Assembly (NCBI RefSeq): GCF_009863025.1
Contig: NZ_WWIR01000306.1
Span: 1-45,567, forward strand
Source: Streptomyces sp. SID4985
GTDB lineage: Bacteria > Actinomycetota > Actinomycetes > Streptomycetales > Streptomycetaceae
Direction of reading: 5' to 3'
Length of the DNA stretch: 45,567 nucleotides
The notes under the pieces are model-generated. The model was not told the DNA's origin. It searched no databases and worked only from the letters and a program-made list of their open reading frames with translations. The position numbers and the translations under genes are program-made. This document shows positions 1 through 7,471 of the stretch, piece by piece (positions within the stretch are counted from its first letter, which is position 1; every line of letters begins with the position of its first letter).

Positions 1-806
1 CGGGTCGTGAGGTCGGGCGCCACACCGTGCGCGAGGGAAGCGAGGCGGGCGGCGGGGGTGAGCACCAGCCGGGGGCGGCGGCGCTCGACGGCCCGTACGA
101 TCCGCCGCGCCGCCCGCTCCGCGTCCATGGACAGCAGGGGCGCGCCCGCGAGGGCGGAGAACCAGGCGTACTCCGCCTCGGCCTGCCCGCCGAACTCCGC
201 CTGGAGATGCGAACCGGTGCGCATCAGCCCGGGGTGGACGGTCGTCACGCTCACCGCGCTCCCCGCCGTCTCGGCGCGCAGCCCCTCCCCCAGCGCGCGC
301 ACGGCCGCCTTGGCGCACGAGTACGGCACCATGTGCGGCACCGACAACAGCCCGCCGACCGAGCCGACGAGCCCGAGCCGTCCGCCCACCGGACTGCGGC
401 GCAGATACGGAAGAGCGGCCAGGGACGTGTTCAGGGCGCCCTCGAAAATGGTGGCCGAGGCGTCGCGGAAGGCCCGGTTCCCGGCGATCTCGGCGGGGGC
501 GACCTGGATGACACCGGCGTTGGCGATCACCACGTCGAGCCCGCCGGACGCCTCGGCCGTACGCCGCATCGCGTCCGTCACCGCGTCCTCGTCCCGTACG
601 TCGCACGGGACGAGCCCCACGCGCCGCCCGGTCCGCTCCCGCATCCAGTGCGCGGCCCGCACCAGTTCGTCGGTGTCCCGGGCGAGCAGGGTCACCCGGC
701 AGCCCCGCCGGACCAGGCACTCGGCCATCAGCAGCCCGAGCCCCCGCGACGAGCCGGTCACCAGGGCCGACAGACCGTGGGGCATGGTGTACCGGGGAAC
801 CGCCAT
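1..806 (-). CDS. SDR-family oxidoreductase, C-terminus cut by window edge
   Basis: This is a classical short-chain dehydrogenase/reductase. The ATG at 806 follows a strong GGGGAGGAGGTG ribosome site. The frame stays open to position 1, so the stop lies outside the window. About 268 residues are visible: a nucleotide-binding TGSSRGLG near residues 17-24, NAGV in the central strand, a catalytic Ser in VGSVGG and the YSCAK catalytic Tyr/Lys. That order and length (usual family size about 250-300) support an intact NAD(P)H-dependent enzyme. The substrate cannot be read from the sequence. It lies 82 bp downstream of gvpK on the same strand and could be the last gene of the gas vesicle transcript. 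No role in gas vesicles is implied by its fold. Confidence 0.85.
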   Translation of the reverse strand, partial: MAVPRYTMPHGLSALVTGSSRGLGLLMAECLVRRGCRVTLLARDTDELVRAAHWMRERTGRRVGLVPCDVRDEDAVTDAMRRTAEASGGLDVVIANAGVIQVAPAEIAGNRAFRDASATIFEGALNTSLAALPYLRRSPVGGRLGLVGSVGGLLSVPHMVPYSCAKAAVRALGEGLRAETAGSAVSVTTVHPGLMRTGSHLQAEFGGQAEAEYAWFSALAGAPLLSMDAERAARRIVRAVERRRPRLVLTPAARLASLAHGVAPDLTT

Positions 807-888
807 GTCCTCACCTCCTCCCCGCGCCGCAACCTCCCGAGCACGGCACGCTCACCGAGTACCCCCGCGCCGGTACGTCAACAGCGGC

Positions 889-1320
889 TCAGTCGGCCGG
901 TGGCAACAGCGTCCCCAGCGGGCCGAGGTCGAGGTTGAGGTCGTCCATGGTGAGCCCGTACCGCGCGCACAGGGCGTTCATCCGGTCGTGCAGGATCATC
1001 AGCGTGGCCCCGAGCCGCTCCTCCTGCTCCTCGGTGAGGTCCCCCTGGTCGACCCGGTGCAGCGCCTGCCGCTCCATGAGCTGGCGCAGGAGTTCCACCA
1101 GCGTGAGGACCAGCCGGACGAGGTCCCGCTCGACGGTGTCGGGGTCGGAGCTGATCCGGCGCGCCGGTGAGCGGTCCCGGCCGCCGGAGGGGGGCAGCTC
1201 GCCGGGCGCGGCGGGCAGCAGTCGGAAGGCGCGCTCGGCGGCCTCGGCGACCTCGGCGAAACGGTCGTCGGCGGTCTCGCCGGAACGGCGCTCGGCACCG
1301 CCCCTCTCCTCAGCCGCCAT
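889..1320 (-). CDS. gvpK: Gas vesicle protein GvpK
   Basis: GvpK is a small accessory protein of gas vesicle assembly whose exact role is not settled. The 143-residue product has a variable charged N-terminus and a typical GvpK core. The core reads LVLTLVELLRQLMERQALHR, then LTEEQEERLG, and ends DDLNLDLGPLGTLL. The ATG at 1320 overlaps the last codons of gvpS by 11 bp, which indicates translational coupling. It is the last gvp gene of the minus-strand operon. Length and motifs are normal for the family. Confidence 0.93.
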   Translation of the reverse strand: MAAEERGGAERRSGETADDRFAEVAEAAERAFRLLPAAPGELPPSGGRDRSPARRISSDPDTVERDLVRLVLTLVELLRQLMERQALHRVDQGDLTEEQEERLGATLMILHDRMNALCARYGLTMDDLNLDLGPLGTLLPPAD

Positions 1321-1561
1321 GCTCGTCCCCCGGCCCCAGCGGCAGCGCGAACGGCGACGGGCTGTTCTCCCCGATCGACACGATCAGCGCCCGCAGCGAC
1401 ACCCGCACCAGGTCGATGTCGGCGATGGACAGCACGACATCCCCGGTCAGGACGACCCCGCCGCTCAGCAGCCGGTCCAACAGGTCGATGAGCGCGACCT
1501 GCCGCTGCGGCAGGGGCTCGTCCGAGGACGAGGGAGACGGCGAGGGGGCGTTCGCGTTCAC
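1310..1561 (-). CDS. gvpS: Gas vesicle protein GvpS (GvpA-like)
   Basis: This 83-residue protein has the GvpA/J/M/S fold seen in shell and minor shell components. Residues about 22-64 read VALIDLLDRLLSGGVVLTGD and continue through LSIADIDLVRVSLRALIVSI, matching the helix-strand-strand-helix core. The N-terminus is Ser/Pro-rich. I chose the GTG at 1561 because it overlaps the gvpL stop as GTGA, a common coupling in this operon. The gene ends inside gvpK. GvpS is usually taken as a minor GvpA paralogue that helps nucleate or cap the vesicle; this is family knowledge, not shown here. Confidence 0.9.
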   Translation of the reverse strand: MNANAPSPSPSSSDEPLPQRQVALIDLLDRLLSGGVVLTGDVVLSIADIDLVRVSLRALIVSIGENSPSPFALPLGPGDEHGG

Positions 1562-2373
1562 CGCACCGCCCCCGTCGGCGCGTCGTCGTACCCGGTGGCC
1601 GGTGTGGCGAAGGAGTACGGCACCCAGGGCCCCGTGACCTCCACCCGGACGCCCGGCAGCCCCTCGGCGGCGCGGGCCGCCTCGGCCCGGAACGCCTCGG
1701 AGTCCTCGCCCGCCACGAGGTAGGCGTCGTTGACGACGTTCTCGCCCGCCCCACCCGCGAGGGCCCCCTGCTGCACCCGGTGCCGGGCCCGCTCGACGGC
1801 GTACCGCCGCCCGGCCGCCTCGACCGCCCCGGCCGCCTGTTGCGCGACGCGGTGGACGCTGTCGCGGTGGGTCTGCTGCCGTCTGCGGCCGCGCAGATAC
1901 GACCGGCCCGGGGTCAGCTCCGCGGTCTGCTCGGTCCCGGGTTCCGGAGCGGCCGACGCGGGGTCGGCGTAGATCTTCACGCCCCACTCGACGTGCCCGG
2001 CCAGCCGGTCGAGCCGGGACGCGAACAGCTCCCGCCCCTCGTCCAGGGTGCCCCGCGCCCGCGCGTCGTCCAGGTACACGGTCGCCAGGCGCAGCGGCAG
2101 TACGGTCGTCCGGGCGCCCAGGGTCTCGATCACCTGGTGATGGGCGCGGGCGACGGCCTCCAGCCAGTCCAGGTCCTCCAGGTGCCGGGCGAGCGCGTCC
2201 TCGCGGAAGTCCTCGGCGGGGACCTGCCCGGTCACGAGCAGCAGCGTGTCGTCGTGGGCGGAGGGCAGCAGCCGGACGGGAGCTCCGGCCACCCCGTCGA
2301 GCGCGGCGGCGGCTTCGTCCAGGCCGTCGGCGGCGCGGGCCACGGCGTAGGCGTAGGTGAGGAGGTCACTCAT
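1558..2373 (-). CDS. gvpL: Gas vesicle protein GvpL (GvpL/GvpF family)
   Basis: GvpL/F proteins are two-domain cytosolic accessory proteins thought to interact with GvpA during assembly. The 271-residue product begins MSDLLTYAYAVARA and has the family segment TTVLPLRLATVY near residues 100-111. It ends with the typical GPWVPYSFA motif. The chosen ATG at 2373 overlaps the gvpJ stop (ATGAGTGA). An upstream in-frame ATG at 2403 would lie inside gvpJ and is less likely. The linker around residues 145-180 is unusually Arg/Gln/His-rich. This is the second GvpL/F paralogue of the cluster; the other is gvpF. Confidence 0.92.
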   Translation of the reverse strand: MSDLLTYAYAVARAADGLDEAAAALDGVAGAPVRLLPSAHDDTLLLVTGQVPAEDFREDALARHLEDLDWLEAVARAHHQVIETLGARTTVLPLRLATVYLDDARARGTLDEGRELFASRLDRLAGHVEWGVKIYADPASAAPEPGTEQTAELTPGRSYLRGRRRQQTHRDSVHRVAQQAAGAVEAAGRRYAVERARHRVQQGALAGGAGENVVNDAYLVAGEDSEAFRAEAARAAEGLPGVRVEVTGPWVPYSFATPATGYDDAPTGAVR

Positions 2374-3052
2374 CGCGCATCCGTCGCCGACTGCGGGTCG
2401 CACGCGGTCGCTCTGCTCGGGACCGCTCCGTACGCGACTTCTCCGTACGTGACCTCTCCGTACGCGTGCGCGGTCTCTTCGTACGCGGCTTTTCCTCCGG
2501 CTCGACCGGCTCCTCGGCCTCCTCCGGCTCCCCCGCCTCCTCCGCCTCCTCCAGTTCCTCCGCCTCTTCGGCTTCTTCCGGCTGCTCCGCCTCGTCCGGC
2601 TCCTCGGTGTCGATCAGTTCGCCGTCCTCGATCAGTTCGCCTTCCTCGGCAGGCTCGTCGGCCTCGGCCGCTTCGAGGACCTCGGCTGCCTCACCGGCCT
2701 CGGCGAGCTCCCGCTCCTGCCGCAGCGCCTCGATCTCCTCGCGCAGCCGCCGGTTCTCGTCGGCGAGCGACCGCTGCCCCTCGCCCCGGGCGCGCGAGGA
2801 CAGCGCGGGATCGTGCTCCCACCAGTCGATGCCCATCTCCTTCGCCTTGTCGACGGAGGCGACGAGCAGCCGGAGTTTGATCGTGAGCAGTTCGATGTCG
2901 AGCAGGTTGATCTGGATGTCACCCGCGATGACGATGCCCTTGTCGAGCACCCGCTCCAGGATGTCGGCGAGGTTGGCGGAGGAGCCCTGTCCGTACTGCG
3001 GCGCCGCTCGTGACGGTGAGGAGCCGAGCCGGTTGCCCATGGGATCAGTCAC
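2366..3052 (-). CDS. gvpJ: Gas vesicle protein GvpJ with long acidic/basic tail
   Basis: The GvpA-like core spans about residues 28-85: LADILERVLDKGIVIAGD, then INLLDIELLTIKLRLLVASV, then GIDWWEHDP, which is the GvpJ type. After it comes a Glu/Arg coiled-coil-like stretch. A 70-residue Glu/Ala/Pro block then gives way to a basic end of repeated RTERS/RTEKS-like units. The total of 228 residues is roughly twice a minimal GvpJ. The GTG at 3052 gives MTDPMGNRLG; the ATG at 3040 is an alternative. It sits 30 bp after gvpG and overlaps gvpL. The tail looks disordered and polyampholytic. Such tails occur in actinobacterial Gvp proteins, but their function is unknown. Confidence 0.88.
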   Translation of the reverse strand: MTDPMGNRLGSSPSRAAPQYGQGSSANLADILERVLDKGIVIAGDIQINLLDIELLTIKLRLLVASVDKAKEMGIDWWEHDPALSSRARGEGQRSLADENRRLREEIEALRQERELAEAGEAAEVLEAAEADEPAEEGELIEDGELIDTEEPDEAEQPEEAEEAEELEEAEEAGEPEEAEEPVEPEEKPRTKRPRTRTERSRTEKSRTERSRAERPRATRSRRRMRDE

Positions 3053-3082
3053 GGTGGTGGCCTCGTGTTCCCTCGCGCCCGA

Positions 3083-3340
3083 TCAGGTCGGTCCGGGCCC
3101 GCCCTGCCGGAACGCCTGGATCTCGTCCAGCCGGTCGAGCAGTTCGTCCTCGCGACGGTCGAAGGTCTCCTCGTCGATCTCCCCGGCGACCAGCCGCCGT
3201 TCCAGGCCGGCGAGTTCACGGTGGATGGGCGCGGGGTCGTAGTACTCGTCCTCGGCCGCCTCCAGGACGCGCTCCAGCACCCAGCCGACGCCGCGCACCG
3301 GCGCGAGCGGCAGGGTCACGAGCTGTGTGAAGAGACCCAT
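3083..3340 (-). CDS. gvpG: Gas vesicle protein GvpG
   Basis: GvpG is a short cytosolic accessory protein required for vesicle formation in the systems studied. The 85-residue product begins MGLFTQLVTLPLAPVRGVGW and continues with the charged helical segment AAEDEYYDPAPIHRELAGLE and DEETFDRREDELLDRL, which is the standard GvpG pattern. The ATG at 3340 has GAGGACA eight bases upstream. It starts 10 bp after the gvpF stop, within the same operon. Nothing is missing compared with the family length. Confidence 0.93.
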   Translation of the reverse strand: MGLFTQLVTLPLAPVRGVGWVLERVLEAAEDEYYDPAPIHRELAGLERRLVAGEIDEETFDRREDELLDRLDEIQAFRQGGPGPT

Positions 3341-3350
3341 GCGATTGTCC

Positions 3351-4064
3351 TCATACGAAGCTGTAGGGCGGAAGAGGCCCGTGCAGCCGCAGGTCGAGGT
3401 CGTCGCCCAGCTGATGCGCGACGCTCAACTCGGTTGTCAGGAAGGCTTCTTCCTGGTCTTCGGGCACCAGAAAGGACACGCTGAGGAAGTTCTCGCCGGT
3501 CGGCTGGCTGGAGTCCACGTCCCGCGCGAACGGGCGCAGCGCCTCGACCACTCCCGTGGCCAGGGCCTCCTGCCGGGCCTGCACCTCCCGCGCGACCATC
3601 TCACCCAGGCGGACCGGGGCGCCGACATCGGCGGTACCTGCGCGGATCGCGTCGTTGAGCTCCCGTGCCGCGCTCGATTCCTGGAGGATCTGCCGCAGCA
3701 GGGTGTCCTCGTCCTGCGACGCCTTCAGGTGATATTCAGAACACCCTTCGAGTGCCCGCAGCCGCTCGGTGTATTCATCGGCCCGCTCCTCCAGCGCGGC
3801 CCGTACGGCGTCGTCGTCCTCCGCGACGAGCCCGAAGCGCAGCGGCAGTACGGTGCCGTCGGCCATGAGGCGTTCCTGCACCTCCTGGTGCGCGCCGATG
3901 TCGCGGCGCTTGGGCCGCAGGTTGTCGGGCGCGTCACTGACGACGGCGCACAGCGCGCCCGCCGACACGGCGCGCAGGCCGGACGGGGACTCGCCGACCG
4001 CGCGCAGGCCGTCGAGGCGCAGCGGGTGCTGTTTTCCGGTGACGGAGTAGATGTATACGGCCAT
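3351..4064 (-). CDS. gvpF: Gas vesicle protein GvpF (GvpL/GvpF family)
   Basis: This 237-residue protein starts MAVYIYSVTGKQHPLRLDGL and carries the family signature GTVLPLRFGLVAEDDDAV near residues 70-87. It ends LHGPLPPYSFV. GvpF is an accessory protein with two alpha/beta domains that is thought to bind GvpA and may be incorporated into the growing vesicle. The ATG at 4064 lies 3 bp after the gvpA stop. It is a paralogue of gvpL in the same operon, and both are of ordinary length. Confidence 0.93.
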   Translation of the reverse strand: MAVYIYSVTGKQHPLRLDGLRAVGESPSGLRAVSAGALCAVVSDAPDNLRPKRRDIGAHQEVQERLMADGTVLPLRFGLVAEDDDAVRAALEERADEYTERLRALEGCSEYHLKASQDEDTLLRQILQESSAARELNDAIRAGTADVGAPVRLGEMVAREVQARQEALATGVVEALRPFARDVDSSQPTGENFLSVSFLVPEDQEEAFLTTELSVAHQLGDDLDLRLHGPLPPYSFV

Positions 4065-4067
4065 GGC

Positions 4068-4544
4068 TCATTCCTTCTCGCGGGCCGAACTCCGCTCCCG
4101 CCGGGAGGTCCGCCGGGCCGGACGCCGTTTCCTCTCCACGGGCTCCTCCTCCGCTTCCTCTTCCTCTTCGTCCTCGTCACCGCCGGTCACGCCCTTGAGG
4201 GAGTCGGTGACCGCCTCGACGGCGCCGGTGATCGCGCCCTTGGACTTGCCCTGCGCGCCGCTCTCCATCGAGTCGCCGACGATGTCGGTCAGCTGGGCGG
4301 GGGCCTTCCGGCCGGATTCGAGGTCGAGCCGGTTGCACGCCTCCGCGAACCGGAGATACGTGTCGACGCTGGCCACGACGATGCGGGCGTCGATCTTCAG
4401 GATCTCGATGCCGACCAGGGACACACGGACGAACACGTCGATGACGAGTCCGCGGTCGAGGATGAGTTCCAGGACGTCGTAGAGGCTTCCACCGCCGCCA
4501 CCGCCTTGGGCGACTGGTCCTCCGCCTTGTGGCACCAGGCTCAT
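4068..4544 (-). CDS. gvpA: Gas vesicle structural protein GvpA, C-terminally extended
   Basis: GvpA is the main shell protein that polymerises into the gas vesicle wall. Here a Gly/Gln-rich start precedes the core at about residues 19-78: [20 protein letters not shown], then [20 protein letters not shown], then [17 protein letters not shown]. The product has 158 residues against about 70-90 in classical GvpA. The extra 80 residues run through a Ser/Gly/Thr segment, an 18-residue acidic run and a final Arg-rich stretch. I chose the ATG at 4544 because it has AAGGGAGAGG upstream and fits the family start. The gene is second in the operon, 38 bp after gvpO. Confidence 0.92.
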   Translation of the reverse strand: MSLVPQGGGPVAQGGGGGGSLYDVLELILDRGLVIDVFVRVSLVGIEILKIDARIVVASVDTYLRFAEACNRLDLESGRKAPAQLTDIVGDSMESGAQGKSKGAITGAVEAVTDSLKGVTGGDEDEEEEEAEEEPVERKRRPARRTSRRERSSAREKE

Positions 4545-4582
4545 GGCGCCTCTCCCTTCACCGGCCGCCCGGGCGCCTCGCC

Positions 4583-4900
4583 TCAGCCTCGCCGGTCGAT
4601 CTGTCCTCGGGTGTAGCGGCGGGTCCTCTCGTACGCCATGAGATCGCCCTCCTTGTCGAGGGTGACCCGGTACGTGGCCATCACACTGGTGGTCTCGGGG
4701 ACTCGCTCCAGTTCGAGTACCTCGACATCGGCTTCCCACCCGTCATCCGTGGGTTTCAATGCGGAGACCGACTCCGGAGAGCGGCCGAGCAGCTCGCTCA
4801 ACTGCTCGGCGGCGGTGCGCATGGCCCATGCGGCGTTGCCCTTGCCGGTTCCGCGACCGCTGCCGGAGCGGCGCTTGGCGGGTTCTTGTGCTGCGGCCAT
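4583..4900 (-). CDS. gvpO: Gas vesicle protein GvpO
   Basis: GvpO is an accessory protein first described in haloarchaea and also present in actinobacterial clusters. The 105-residue product has a basic Gly/Lys/Arg start. The GvpO core follows: [40 protein letters not shown] and [20 protein letters not shown], ending [12 protein letters not shown]. The ATG at 4900 has GGAGACACC just upstream. A longer in-frame start at 5026 lacks family support and would run into the promoter region. This is the first gene of the minus-strand gvp operon. Confidence 0.9.
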   Translation of the reverse strand: MAAAQEPAKRRSGSGRGTGKGNAAWAMRTAAEQLSELLGRSPESVSALKPTDDGWEADVEVLELERVPETTSVMATYRVTLDKEGDLMAYERTRRYTRGQIDRRG

Positions 4901-5147
4901 GGTGTCTCCGGTGATCGGATCTCTCCGCTGGTTGGGAGGGGGCGCCAGATTCCACGCGCGAACATACACTTTCATCATAACGGCGTATATGTCGCACGAA
5001 TGTCGGCCGGTGTCGCCCCAGCGCACCGCGGCGGGCGGGTGCGGCGACGGTTCGCCGTACGTCTATGTCTCATGATCGCGGGCTGGGCCCGGGGCTGTCG
5101 TCCGGGAGAGCGGGCACCCGTCCTGCCGCTCTTGGAGGGACCGTTTC
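4901..5147. promoter_or_regulatory. Divergent intergenic region gvpO / charge-block operon
   Basis: This 247-bp gap separates two divergent operons and must hold both promoters. It contains a locally AT-rich patch at about 4961-4990. On the minus strand this offers a -10-like TATGAT at 4979-4974, but no convincing -35 is present at 16-18 bp. On the plus strand the AT-poor stretch has only weak candidates near 5060-5075. The downstream gene has a good GGAGGGA ribosome site at 5135-5141. I therefore cannot assign either transcription start with confidence. An alternative sigma factor is possible. Confidence 0.4.
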
Positions 5148-6092
5148 ATGAACGACACGACCAAAATCGCTCTCGCCGCCGCGGTCGCGGGTGGCTATGT
5201 GCTCGGGCGCACCAAGAAAGGGCGTCTCGCTTTCGGCCTGGCGACGTACCTCGCCGGCCGCCGTTTCGGGCTCAACCCGCAGCAACTGCTGACCGAGGGC
5301 CTGGGACGGCTGGGCGAGGTACCGGGCGTCGCCGAGCTGAACGAGCAGGTGCGCGGAGAGCTGCTGAACGCGGGCCGCAAGGCGCTGGTCGCCACCGCCG
5401 ACCGCCGGCTGACCGGCCTCGCCGACTCCCTGCGCGAGCGCACACTGCGCATCGGTGAGAAGGAAGAGGAAGAAGAGGAGTACGAGGAGGAGCCGGAAGA
5501 GGTCGAGGACGAGGCGGAGTTCGAGGAGGAGGAAGAAGAGGAAGAGCCCGAGGAGGGCGAGGAGGAAGAGGAGCCTCGCGGGGAGGAGGAAGAAGAAGAG
5601 GAGGAAGAGGAAGAAGAGGAGCCCGAGGAGGAAGAAGAGGAAGAGGAACCGGAGGAAGAGCCGGAGGAAGAAGAGGAACCGCGCGCCGACGAAGAGGACG
5701 AGGAAGAGGAAGAAGAAGAGCCGGAGGAAGAAGAGCCGGAGGAAGAGCCGGAGCCGCCGCGCCGCCGTCGCCCCACCGAGGGTGCCGCGAAGAAGCAGGC
5801 GGCGCCGTCCCGTTCACGTAAGCAGGCTGCCGCCAAGAAGGCACCGGCCAAGAAGGCACCCGCCAAGAAGGCACCGGCGAAGAAGACCGCGCAGAAGCAG
5901 GCGGCGAAGAAGTCCGCGCCCGCCGCGAAGAAGCAGGCACCGAAGAAGGCGGCGGCCAAGAAGACGGCGGCCAAGAAGGCACCTGCGAAGAAGGCTCCCG
6001 CCAAGAAGGCCCCGGCCAAGAAGGCAGCGCCCGCGAAGAAGAGCGCCGCGAAGAAGACGGCTGCCAAGAAGAGCGCCGGTCGGGGGAGGTAG
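5148..6092 (+). CDS. Acidic-block / histone-H1-like-tail protein of the gas vesicle locus
   Basis: The 314-residue protein has three parts. Residues 1-105 are a compact start ([20 protein letters not shown], with an N-terminal hydrophobic helix) that I do not recognise as a named domain. Residues about 105-205 are an almost unbroken Glu block with a few Pro/Asp/Gly. Residues about 206-314 are built of KKAPA/KKAA repeats, like the C-terminus of histone H1 or Streptomyces HupS. The tail could bind DNA or RNA, and the acidic block could compete with that binding; both are inference. It is immediately followed by the SRPBCC gene. Its position next to gvpO suggests it may be an actinobacterial gvp accessory such as gvpY, but I cannot confirm the name. 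Confidence 0.8.
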   Translation: MNDTTKIALAAAVAGGYVLGRTKKGRLAFGLATYLAGRRFGLNPQQLLTEGLGRLGEVPGVAELNEQVRGELLNAGRKALVATADRRLTGLADSLRERTLRIGEKEEEEEEYEEEPEEVEDEAEFEEEEEEEEPEEGEEEEEPRGEEEEEEEEEEEEEPEEEEEEEEPEEEPEEEEEPRADEEDEEEEEEEPEEEEPEEEPEPPRRRRPTEGAAKKQAAPSRSRKQAAAKKAPAKKAPAKKAPAKKTAQKQAAKKSAPAAKKQAPKKAAAKKTAAKKAPAKKAPAKKAPAKKAAPAKKSAAKKTAAKKSAGRGR

Positions 6093-6095
6093 GAC

Positions 6096-7088
6096 ATGGC
6101 CACCAAGGAAGGCGTCAAGGACAAGGCGGAAGGCGCCAAGGACAAGGCGCCGGGATCGGGCCTGGACATGCTCCGCGACGAACTCGTCGACTACCTCGGC
6201 GCCCAGGCGGAGCACCTCGTCGGGAAGACCGGCGACAAAATAGCCGACCTGACGGATCATCTGCTGGACAGTGCCGACAACGGCGGCGGCTTCCTCACCG
6301 GCGTCGGCAGCCGCATCCTCCACGGCGAGTCCCCGCTGAAGGCGATCGTCAGCGAGAAGGCCGGGAACATCAAGGACAGCGTGGTCGGCAAGGCGAAGGA
6401 GATGTTCGGCGGCGGCAAGGGCAAGGGCGGCTCGGGCACCACCAAGGTCATGAACATGATCGAGGTGCTGGACGTGGGCGTGCCACTCCGCATGGCGTAC
6501 GACCACTGGACCCAGTACGACAAGTTCAGCGGCTTCACCAAGGGCGTGCGCAACGTCAGCCGGCACGACGAGATCAGCAGCGACTGGAAGGTGAAGGTGG
6601 GCCCCTCGACACGCGGCTGGAAGGCCACGGTCGAGGAACAGATCCCGGACGACCGGATCATCTGGAACTCCGAGGGCGCCAAGGGCACCACCCACGGCTG
6701 CGTCAGCTTCCACGAACTGGCGCCCAGCCTGACCCGCATCGTCCTGGTCGTCGAGTACTACCCCTCCGGCTTCTTCGAGAAGACCGGCAACATCTGGCGC
6801 GCCCAAGGCCGGCGTCTCCGCCTGGACTTCAAGAACTTCCAGCGCTACGTGACGTTCGCCGACGAAGAGGTGGAAGGCTGGCGCGGCGAAATCCGCGACG
6901 GCGAGGTCGTCCGCAGCCACGAGGAAGCGATGGAGGAGGAAGAACAGGAAGAGCCGGAGGAGGGCGAGGAAGAAGAGTACGAAGACGAGGACGAGGAGTC
7001 CCCGGACGAGGACGAGGACGAGGACGAAGGGGACGGCGAGTACGAGGACGAAGACGAGGAGTTCGAGGAGGAGGAAGAGGAGGGCTGA
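6096..7088 (+). CDS. SRPBCC (polyketide cyclase/dehydrase-like) protein with acidic tail
   Basis: Residues about 1-115 form a charged amphipathic region: [13 protein letters not shown], then helices [20 protein letters not shown], then a Gly/Lys linker. Residues about 118-268 match the SRPBCC lipid/ligand-binding fold: [20 protein letters not shown], then [30 protein letters not shown], and a closing helix. The last 55 residues are almost all Glu/Asp. The ATG at 6096 follows GGGGAGGTAGGAC and lies 3 bp after the previous stop, so the two genes are co-translated. SRPBCC proteins bind hydrophobic ligands or act as cyclases; no ligand can be named. It may correspond to the gvpZ-type gene of other Streptomyces clusters, which is unproven here. 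Confidence 0.85.
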   Translation: MATKEGVKDKAEGAKDKAPGSGLDMLRDELVDYLGAQAEHLVGKTGDKIADLTDHLLDSADNGGGFLTGVGSRILHGESPLKAIVSEKAGNIKDSVVGKAKEMFGGGKGKGGSGTTKVMNMIEVLDVGVPLRMAYDHWTQYDKFSGFTKGVRNVSRHDEISSDWKVKVGPSTRGWKATVEEQIPDDRIIWNSEGAKGTTHGCVSFHELAPSLTRIVLVVEYYPSGFFEKTGNIWRAQGRRLRLDFKNFQRYVTFADEEVEGWRGEIRDGEVVRSHEEAMEEEEQEEPEEGEEEEYEDEDEESPDEDEDEDEGDGEYEDEDEEFEEEEEEG

Positions 7089-7091
7089 ACC

Positions 7092-7349
7092 CTACGGGCG
7101 CCACTCCTGACGGTAATCAGGGTGCTCGGCGTAGGACTGCGCGAGCACCCTGAGCCCGTAAGTCAGCCCTTCATGGCGTGCGTCCGCCGGTTCCATCGCC
7201 TCGTACTCCCGGGCCAGCATGTCGATGAGGTCGAGCATCGGCAGGTGACTGTCGAGGAGGGCGTCACCACCGAAGCGGTGGGCCACATCGGCGTAGGCAT
7301 GACCGTCCGCCATGTTCCGGTCCCGAAGGAACTTCACGAAGCCGCTCAC
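7092..7349 (-). CDS. Small DUF6221-like protein
   Basis: This small protein of unknown function resembles the DUF6221 family common in Streptomyces. It begins VSGFVKFLRDRN and ends HPDYRQEWRP, both typical of that family. The middle is helical (LPMLDLIDMLAREYEAME). The GTG at 7349 gives 85 residues and aligns with the usual family start. A GTG at 7376 would add nine residues and has a weaker ribosome site. It converges on the SRPBCC gene, leaving only 3 bp between the two stops. Family assignment is from memory of the terminal motifs. Confidence 0.6.
   Translation of the reverse strand: MSGFVKFLRDRNMADGHAYADVAHRFGGDALLDSHLPMLDLIDMLAREYEAMEPADARHEGLTYGLRVLAQSYAEHPDYRQEWRP
7117..7153. terminator. 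Strong stem-loop inside the 3' end of the DUF6221-like gene
   Basis: A perfect 12-bp inverted repeat, TCAGGGTGCTCG at 7117-7128 and CGAGCACCCTGA at 7142-7153, encloses a 13-base loop. It starts 29 bp after the stop of the plus-strand SRPBCC gene, inside the last codons of the convergent gene. This placement suits a terminator for the plus-strand operon. There is no T-tract, which is common for GC-rich actinobacterial terminators. Confidence 0.5.
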
Positions 7350-7471
7350 CGGCTCATCTTGTCGCACTGGCGTCACCTACCATCAAGTGCCTTTCGTGGG
7401 AGGCCAGTTCTCCCGCGCTCCCGACGAAGGCCGGCCCGCAGCGCGGTGGCAGGCGTTCGACCTGGCCCTGG

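Noticed and set aside
7..1170. Long open frames on the plus strand across the SDR gene and gvpK
   Set aside because: They are shadow frames of the minus-strand genes: Ser/Arg/Pro-rich, without ribosome sites or family motifs.
4901..5147. A firm promoter call for gvpO from the TATGAT sequence
   Set aside because: The -10 looks good, but no -35 lies at a credible distance, so it is listed only as an intergenic region.
5195..6169. 324-codon minus-strand frame opposite the poly-Glu/Lys-Ala gene
   Set aside because: Its Ser and Phe/Leu/Ala runs are the antisense of the GAG and AAG-GCC codons; it has no ribosome site.
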